The notes under the pieces: model-generated
Seen by the model: only the letters and a program-made list of their open reading frames with translations
The model's database searches: none
Told to the model about the DNA's origin: nothing
Position numbers and translations under genes: made by a program
Assembly: GCA_030043595.1 (NCBI GenBank)
Contig: JASHXJ010000016.1
Coordinates: forward strand, 1 to 8,762
DNA length: 8,762 bases
Reading direction: 5' to 3'
Source: Trebonia sp.
Lineage (GTDB): Bacteria; Actinomycetota; Actinomycetes; Streptosporangiales; Streptosporangiaceae
In this document: positions 4,443 through 8,762 of the stretch, one piece after another
Layout: the number at the start of each line of letters is the position of its first letter
Numbering within the stretch: the stretch's first letter is position 1

Positions 4443-5701
4443 AGTGCCCTCCCGAGGACCGCCCGGTACTGCTGGAACGCGGTGTAGTTCGCCAGCACCT
4501 CGAGGTTCGCCGACGCGGCCCCGGCCAGGTCCACCGCCTCATCGATGTCGTTCACCAGCCGGAACGGGACCTCGTCGGCCTCGAGTCTGACCGCGAGGTC
4601 GAGCCTGCGCTCGCCGCCGACCAGCACGGCCCGGTCGCGCAGGCGGCGGTAGTCGACGTCCCAGAGCCAGGAGGTGTCCCTGCCATCGGGTCCCTGTGCG
4701 TTCACGGAAAGCAGCACCGGCACCGGCGGCGGGGCGAGCACGTCGAGCGCCTCAAGCCAGCCGGCCGGGTTCTTCGCCAGCAGCAGCCGGATGTCGCAGC
4801 CACGCCTGGTTACCTGCGTATAGCGGCCCGCGACCGACGTGACGGCACGCAGTTCGCGCAGCGCGCGGGTGATGTTCACGCCGAACACGTCGGCGACCGC
4901 GAGCGCCACCACGGCGTTGGCCCGGTTGGCCCGGCCGGGCAGCGCGAGCTCGAGCGGGCGTTCCCGCCCTGTGGGGTCGATCACCTGGTCGCCGGTCAGC
5001 ACCCAGCTGACAGGCGGCCGCCGGTTGGCGCACTCGCGGCACGACCAGTCGTCGCCGTCCCGCTCCAGGTGGGCGCCGCAGTGCGGGCAGCACCACGAGT
5101 CATCCCGCCAGCGCTGCCCGGCGGCAACCCAGGTGACCTGGCGGGCCGCGCCCGCGGCCCACGCCACGAGCGGGTCGTCGGCGTTGGCCACGACACGGCA
5201 GCCGGGCGCGTCGGCGAGCGCCTCCCGCCAGCGGCGGGCGAGCAGCCAGATCTCTGCCGCGCGGTCCATCTGGTCGCGGCTCAGGTTCAGCAGCACGACC
5301 ACCCGCGGACTGGTTGCCTTGACCATGGCCGGGATGTACTTCTCGTCCGTCTCGAGGACCGCGAGCGTCGCATGCGGGGCGCGGCTCAGCGCCGAGGCCA
5401 GGCCGGCCTCCATGTTCGCGCCGTAGATGTTCGACGCGATCTCCTGGCCGAGCGCGCCGAGCGCCGCCGTGATCAGCCGGGTGGTCGTCGTCTTGCCGTT
5501 GGTTCCGGTGACGAGCACGACGCGGCGGCCCGCGGCGAGCAGCGACAGCAGATCGGGCTGCAGGCGCAGCCCGATGATCCCGCCGATGACCGAGCCGTCG
5601 CCCTTGCCGGCGAGGCGGGAGACGGTGGCGGCAGCGCTGCCCACTGTGGTCGCGAGCCTGGCACGCATCGGGAGCCTGGAACGGGGGGGTTTCACGTCCA
5701 T
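4439..5701 (-). CDS. murT: Lipid II isoglutaminyl synthase, Mur-ligase-like subunit MurT
   Basis: MurT activates the D-Glu carboxylate of lipid II with ATP and amidates it with ammonia from GatD, at the inner face of the membrane. From the chosen ATG (5701) it has 420 residues. It shows the Walker A VTGTNGKTTTT (64-74), NIYGANMEAG (91-100), LNLSRDQMDR (138-147), a zinc ribbon made by CPHC (205-208) and CREC (221-224), and the C-terminal DUF1727 domain with SVNAQGPDGRDTSWLWDVD. The zinc ribbon is a hallmark of MurT within the Mur ligases. Start: the frame is open to 5851, but that extension runs into the preceding gene. ATG 5731 has no ribosome site, while ATG 5701 is preceded by TAGCAT 8 bases upstream, consistent with a leaderless start, and gives family length. 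Overlaps gatD by ATGA. Confidence 0.93.
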   Translation of the reverse strand: MDVKPPRSRLPMRARLATTVGSAAATVSRLAGKGDGSVIGGIIGLRLQPDLLSLLAAGRRVVLVTGTNGKTTTTRLITAALGALGQEIASNIYGANMEAGLASALSRAPHATLAVLETDEKYIPAMVKATSPRVVVLLNLSRDQMDRAAEIWLLARRWREALADAPGCRVVANADDPLVAWAAGAARQVTWVAAGQRWRDDSWCCPHCGAHLERDGDDWSCRECANRRPPVSWVLTGDQVIDPTGRERPLELALPGRANRANAVVALAVADVFGVNITRALRELRAVTSVAGRYTQVTRRGCDIRLLLAKNPAGWLEALDVLAPPPVPVLLSVNAQGPDGRDTSWLWDVDYRRLRDRAVLVGGERRLDLAVRLEADEVPFRLVNDIDEAVDLAGAASANLEVLANYTAFQQYRAVLGRAL

Positions 5702-5709
5702 CGCGGCCG

Positions 5710-5728
5710 ATGCTATCCGGTCACCGGA
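5710..5728 (-). promoter_or_regulatory. -10 element and adjacent palindrome upstream of murT
   Basis: TAGCAT (minus strand, 5710-5715) ends 8 bases before the murT ATG at 5701. The 13-base perfect inverted repeat TCCGGTCACCGGA (5716-5728) abuts its upstream edge, inside the -10/-35 spacer. That is a good place for a repressor site. It may let murT-gatD be transcribed apart from the two genes upstream. No clear -35. Confidence 0.45.
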
Positions 5729-5753
5729 CATTTCAGGACCGCGGCGAGCAGTC

Positions 5754-7853
5754 TCAGCGCTTGCGCCAGTCCAGCCGCGCCGACGGCGGCCCGAGGTTGG
5801 GCTGCGCCAGGCCCGGCTCGCCCTGCTGGCCGCCGCCCCGCGCCGGGGCACCGCTGCCTGGTGCCGGCTGGGCGGCCCCGGCCGGAGCGGTGGCGCGGAA
5901 CCTGCCCGCCTCCGCCAGCGGGGTCATCGTAGCGGCCGCCAGGCTGCCGATCGCCGGGTTGGCGTCGGCCAGGAAGGCCTGCCGGCCTGCCGCCGTCGCG
6001 TAGCTCACGATCATCGCGGTCGGCGGCAGCTGCTGCAGTTCCCTGGCCTCGACGAGGAACTCCCGCGAGCGCTGCAGGGACTGCGCCAGCGACTGGCTGT
6101 CTCCGGCCGCCAGCGAGGTGGACGCGCCCCACGCCGTGCTGGTGCTGATTCCCTCGGTGAAGGACGCGGATTCGCTGGTCCCGCGGGACGTGCCGGTCTC
6201 CCCGGAGCGGGACGAGCTCGCGCCGCCGAACGGCAGGAAGCTGCTGTGCGCCGAACGAGCGTGCCCGCTGCCCCGCGATACGGACTCGCTGTCCGAACTC
6301 GACGCGGTCACGGAAACCGAGCCGCCGACCGTGCTCGTGTAAGAGACCCCGGTCGTGTCTGTCACCGAGGTCCCGACGGTCTCAGTGAGCTGGGAGAGCA
6401 CGAAGCGATGCTCGCTCCCGATCTGCTCGCTCGCTGCCTTCGCGTCCTCCGCGTTGCCCAGCCGCATGAAGGCCACCGCCGCGTTTCCCCTGCCGATCCG
6501 CTTGCGTACCTGCGGCGGGATCGAGCGGTAGCCGAGCACCAGCCCGGACCGGGCGTTCTCGCTGGCGTCGGTGAGCCGGTCGAGCACGTCGTCGCGCAGC
6601 CGCTCGGCGCCGAGCAGGAAAAGCGTGTGCTGCCACGGCCGCCCGGGCGGTGCCTGCGCGAGCAGGTGCGTCAGGGCGCTGACCACGAAGCTGCCGAGAA
6701 TCTTCGCCGACAGCACGCCAACCCGCTTGTCGAGCGCCACCACGCGCAGCCTGCTGCGCGGCAGCGGGACCGGATCGCTGCCCGTCGCGGCGAGCTTGCG
6801 CAGCTGCGACTCGATCCCCAGTGCCCGTTCCAGGACGACCCGGTCCGTCGCACCCTGGCCGAAGAGCGTGCTCACCTGGCCGGCCTCCTGCTCGGTGAGC
6901 AAGCCCGCCGTCACCGGAGCTCGCGGGTCACCGACCTGGGCCAGGACACGCAGCGCCGCCGCGAGCCTGGCCAGCGAAACGCCGCCGCCGCGATCAAGGA
7001 CGCCCATGACCCGGGCGAGGATCGAGCTGTCGACCGAGAGGGGGGCGGCTGCCTCACGGTCCTCGGCCACGCTGACCGCCAGCGCCAGCACGTCGGCCAG
7101 CTCTTCTGTGTCAAGGGCAGCCGCCAGGTCCAGCCTGGGCAGGTCGTGCGGCAGCACCCAGACAGCCGGCTCGATGCCGCAGGCGCCGGCGACCGCGATC
7201 AGGTCAGCCGCGACAGTACCGCCGGACAGGTCAAGCACGGTCACCTCACCGCCGCTGGCCAGCTGATGGGCGCCGGTCATGGTCACCAGCGCCGACCAGC
7301 CGGACAGCGTGCCGCCGGCGACATCGACCCGGTCGATCCCCGCCGGGAGCGACACCGCGTACCAGCGCTTCTGGCTGTCGTGGGCGAACCGCCGCCGCTG
7401 CCACTCGGTAACCTGCAGCGCGTGTTCGGCCTGCCGGGCGAACAGATGGCTGTCCTGATCGGCGCGGAACCGCTCGACGCGCAGCCGCTCCGCCACGATC
7501 GCCGCGCCGAGTGCGCGCTGCCCCTGCCAGATCGCGTATCCGCTTAGCCCGCCGCCGATCACGCACGCGGCGATGGCGGGAGCGGCGACTATCGCGGGCA
7601 GCCAGCCGCCGATGATCGAGACCACCAGCCCGAGCGTCGCGACCGCAGCCGCGGCGCACGCCAGCCGCAGCGGCCGACTAATCGTATGCTCCTCCCGGCG
7701 CTGTGCCTCCAGCCACGCCGCCGACAGCTGCTCTCGTTCCGGCGGCACAGGCCGCCGCGGCGGCGGGCCCGGGTCCGGGTGCAAAGTCACGTACTGCCAG
7801 CCGAGGTAGAGCCGGTCCGCCGGACGCCGGGGCAGCCCTGGCGGCGGGGTCAT
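5754..7853 (-). CDS. Two-helix membrane protein with a degenerate TraG/VirD4-like ATPase domain and Ser/Thr-rich insert
   Basis: A 699-residue protein that I do not recognise by name. In order: a Pro-rich N-terminus (1-40), two membrane helices (about 62-83 and 86-107), a coiled helical stretch (about 112-165), and a region (165-490) laid out like a conjugative coupling ATPase of the FtsK/HerA/VirD4 superfamily. That region has a P-loop-like GGTLSGWS (180-187, Trp186 where Lys is expected), the strand EVTVLDLSGG (203-212), a Walker-B-like LFLLGAERL (411-419), GLVLGYRS (437-444), AFMRLGNAEDAKAASEQIG (461-479) and FVLSQLT (484-490). Then a Ser/Thr/Gly-rich stretch (492-592), a conserved-looking segment (593-650) and a Pro/Gly-rich tail. 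Missing P-loop Lys and Walker B Asp suggest it does not hydrolyse ATP. The ATG at 7853 overlaps the upstream stop (ATGA) and has GGGAGG before it. The superfamily link is inferred from motif order, not a search. Confidence 0.6.
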   Translation of the reverse strand: MTPPPGLPRRPADRLYLGWQYVTLHPDPGPPPRRPVPPEREQLSAAWLEAQRREEHTISRPLRLACAAAAVATLGLVVSIIGGWLPAIVAAPAIAACVIGGGLSGYAIWQGQRALGAAIVAERLRVERFRADQDSHLFARQAEHALQVTEWQRRRFAHDSQKRWYAVSLPAGIDRVDVAGGTLSGWSALVTMTGAHQLASGGEVTVLDLSGGTVAADLIAVAGACGIEPAVWVLPHDLPRLDLAAALDTEELADVLALAVSVAEDREAAAPLSVDSSILARVMGVLDRGGGVSLARLAAALRVLAQVGDPRAPVTAGLLTEQEAGQVSTLFGQGATDRVVLERALGIESQLRKLAATGSDPVPLPRSRLRVVALDKRVGVLSAKILGSFVVSALTHLLAQAPPGRPWQHTLFLLGAERLRDDVLDRLTDASENARSGLVLGYRSIPPQVRKRIGRGNAAVAFMRLGNAEDAKAASEQIGSEHRFVLSQLTETVGTSVTDTTGVSYTSTVGGSVSVTASSSDSESVSRGSGHARSAHSSFLPFGGASSSRSGETGTSRGTSESASFTEGISTSTAWGASTSLAAGDSQSLAQSLQRSREFLVEARELQQLPPTAMIVSYATAAGRQAFLADANPAIGSLAAATMTPLAEAGRFRATAPAGAAQPAPGSGAPARGGGQQGEPGLAQPNLGPPSARLDWRKR

Positions 7854-8762
7854 AGCTCGCCTCCCGATGGCAGCCGGGCGGGCACGGCCTGCACGAGCTG
7901 CCCGGGCCTGGGCCTGCCCGCCGGCTCGCGGCCCGCCAGCACGAACTGCGCGGGACCGAGCGTGAGCAGGGTCTGCTCAGCCCTGGCCGCGGCCATCCTG
8001 GTCCCGGTGTAGGCCGCCACGCCGGCCGCCGCCGTCGCGTCGGCAAGCCGGTGCACCAGCAGCATGCTCACCAGGCCGGCCAGGTCGGCGGCGGCGGGCG
8101 AGGTCGAGGTGAGCAGCACCGGCAGCCCGGCGGCCGTGCCGCCGGCCACGAGCCGGGCAAGCGACCGGGCGGGCAGCCGGTCGCAGCCATACAGCCAGAC
8201 GAGCCCGTCACCGTCGGCGCCGATCCTGCGCACGTCCTCGGCAAGGGCGACGATGCCGGTGCACACCAGCCGGGCCAGGGCAGGGGCGTCGAGCCGGAAC
8301 AGCACGGCCGAGCGCTCCCGTACCACGCTCGCCAGGTCGATCCCGCCGCTCCCGGCGTCCGTTCCCACCCGCAGCCAGCCGCCGGCCGGCGACCGCCGGA
8401 GGGCCGCCAGCTGACGGGAGGCGGTGGCCAGGGCCTGCGGGTCCGCCTGAGCGGCGCGCACGGATGCGCGGACCAGGTCCGCGAGCTCGTGCCGGCGGGG
8501 GCTTGCCGCGGGCACCATCCCGAACCGCGCCTGCAGCGCCAGCGGGTTGAGCAAGTGCGCGATGTCATCAAGAACCGGGGTTCCCGGGTTGGCCGGCACC
8601 GCGTCGATCAGCCCGGACACCGCGCGCAGGTAGCCTTGCACCCCGCGGGCGGACGCGTCCTCCTGGTCGTCCAGGCCGAGCAGCGCCAGCGTCAGGGCCA
8701 GCCGCCGTGCCGGGCCGGCATCGCGGAACGGGTCGTAATAGCCGTTCGCGGTCCCTGATACC
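7850..8762 (-). CDS. TraG/VirD4-like ATPase-related protein, C-terminal 303 residues (cut by window edge)
   Basis: The frame is open from the window edge to a TGA at 7852-7850, and the N-terminal part is outside. No start is assigned: the GTG at 8641 is internal, because coding resemblance (GYYDPFRDAGPARRLALTLALLG) continues upstream to the edge. The visible part has the YDPF motif followed by a helical region, then IDLASVVRERSAVLFRL (about 141-157). A Walker-B-like strand GLVWLYGCDRLP (186-197) and LPVLLTSTSP (213-222) follow, then LLVHRLAD. This order matches the second half of conjugative coupling ATPases. GLVWLYGCDRL parallels LFLLGAERL in the downstream 699-residue protein, so the two may be distant paralogues. 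Stop overlaps the next start (ATGA), implying coupled synthesis. Whether its own P-loop is intact cannot be seen here. Function unknown. Confidence 0.5.
   Translation of the reverse strand, partial: VSGTANGYYDPFRDAGPARRLALTLALLGLDDQEDASARGVQGYLRAVSGLIDAVPANPGTPVLDDIAHLLNPLALQARFGMVPAASPRRHELADLVRASVRAAQADPQALATASRQLAALRRSPAGGWLRVGTDAGSGGIDLASVVRERSAVLFRLDAPALARLVCTGIVALAEDVRRIGADGDGLVWLYGCDRLPARSLARLVAGGTAAGLPVLLTSTSPAAADLAGLVSMLLVHRLADATAAAGVAAYTGTRMAAARAEQTLLTLGPAQFVLAGREPAGRPRPGQLVQAVPARLPSGGEL

Noticed and set aside
5702..5851. Longer start (5851) for murT
   Set aside because: The extension overlaps the end of the preceding gene in another frame, is Arg/Ala-rich and goes beyond the family N-terminus.
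5427..7547. 706-residue plus-strand ORF
   Set aside because: It is antisense to murT and the 699-residue gene, is Arg/Gln/His-rich as expected of a GC-rich shadow frame, and shows no domain.
1..8762. CRISPR array, insertion sequence, rRNA or complete tRNA gene
   Set aside because: No regularly spaced repeats, transposase-like ORF, terminal repeat pair around a gene, or RNA gene signature was seen. The only tandem repeat is the two-copy terminator duplication.

Overview
The base composition, GC-rich third codon positions, GTG starts and gene families (MurT/GatD, a Nur-type Fur regulator, actinobacterial nitrobindin) point to a high-GC actinomycete chromosome. I cannot name the genus. Most genes lie on the minus strand, so they read from right to left.

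Right part (3720-8762, minus strand). A gene cut by the window edge, with a TraG/VirD4-like C-terminal half, overlaps by four bases (ATGA) a 699-residue protein with two membrane helices. The second protein looks like a catalytically degenerate member of the same ATPase superfamily and carries a long Ser/Thr-rich insert. After 50 bases with a probable promoter follow murT and gatD, again with an ATGA overlap. They encode the two subunits of the lipid II isoglutaminyl synthase.

Middle (2651-3719). A DsrE-family gene on the plus strand runs head-on into gatD, and the two stop codons touch. Divergent from it is a two-gene minus-strand unit: a 34-37 residue single-helix membrane peptide, then a nitrobindin-type heme-binding beta-barrel protein.

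Gap (2020-2650). No ordinary protein gene is visible. On the plus strand it holds what looks like an independent short transcript: promoter, a Shine-Dalgarno able to pair with the 16S 3' end over 16 bases, a 12-codon ORF, a structured 3' region, and a terminator whose 3' half is duplicated in tandem. Upstream of that lie several inverted repeats. This transcript is the least explained and most interesting element here.

Left part (1-2019, minus strand). A tight unit of nur-like regulator, ygfZ (folate-dependent Fe-S repair factor) and proline dehydrogenase, which is cut by the window edge. The first two genes overlap and the third follows after 23 bases.

Themes: metal and redox handling (Nur-like regulator, YgfZ, nitrobindin, DsrE) beside peptidoglycan amidation. 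Four genes (nur-like, dsrE-like, the small membrane peptide, murT) have a TANNNT hexamer 6-8 bases before the start codon, which suggests leaderless transcription.
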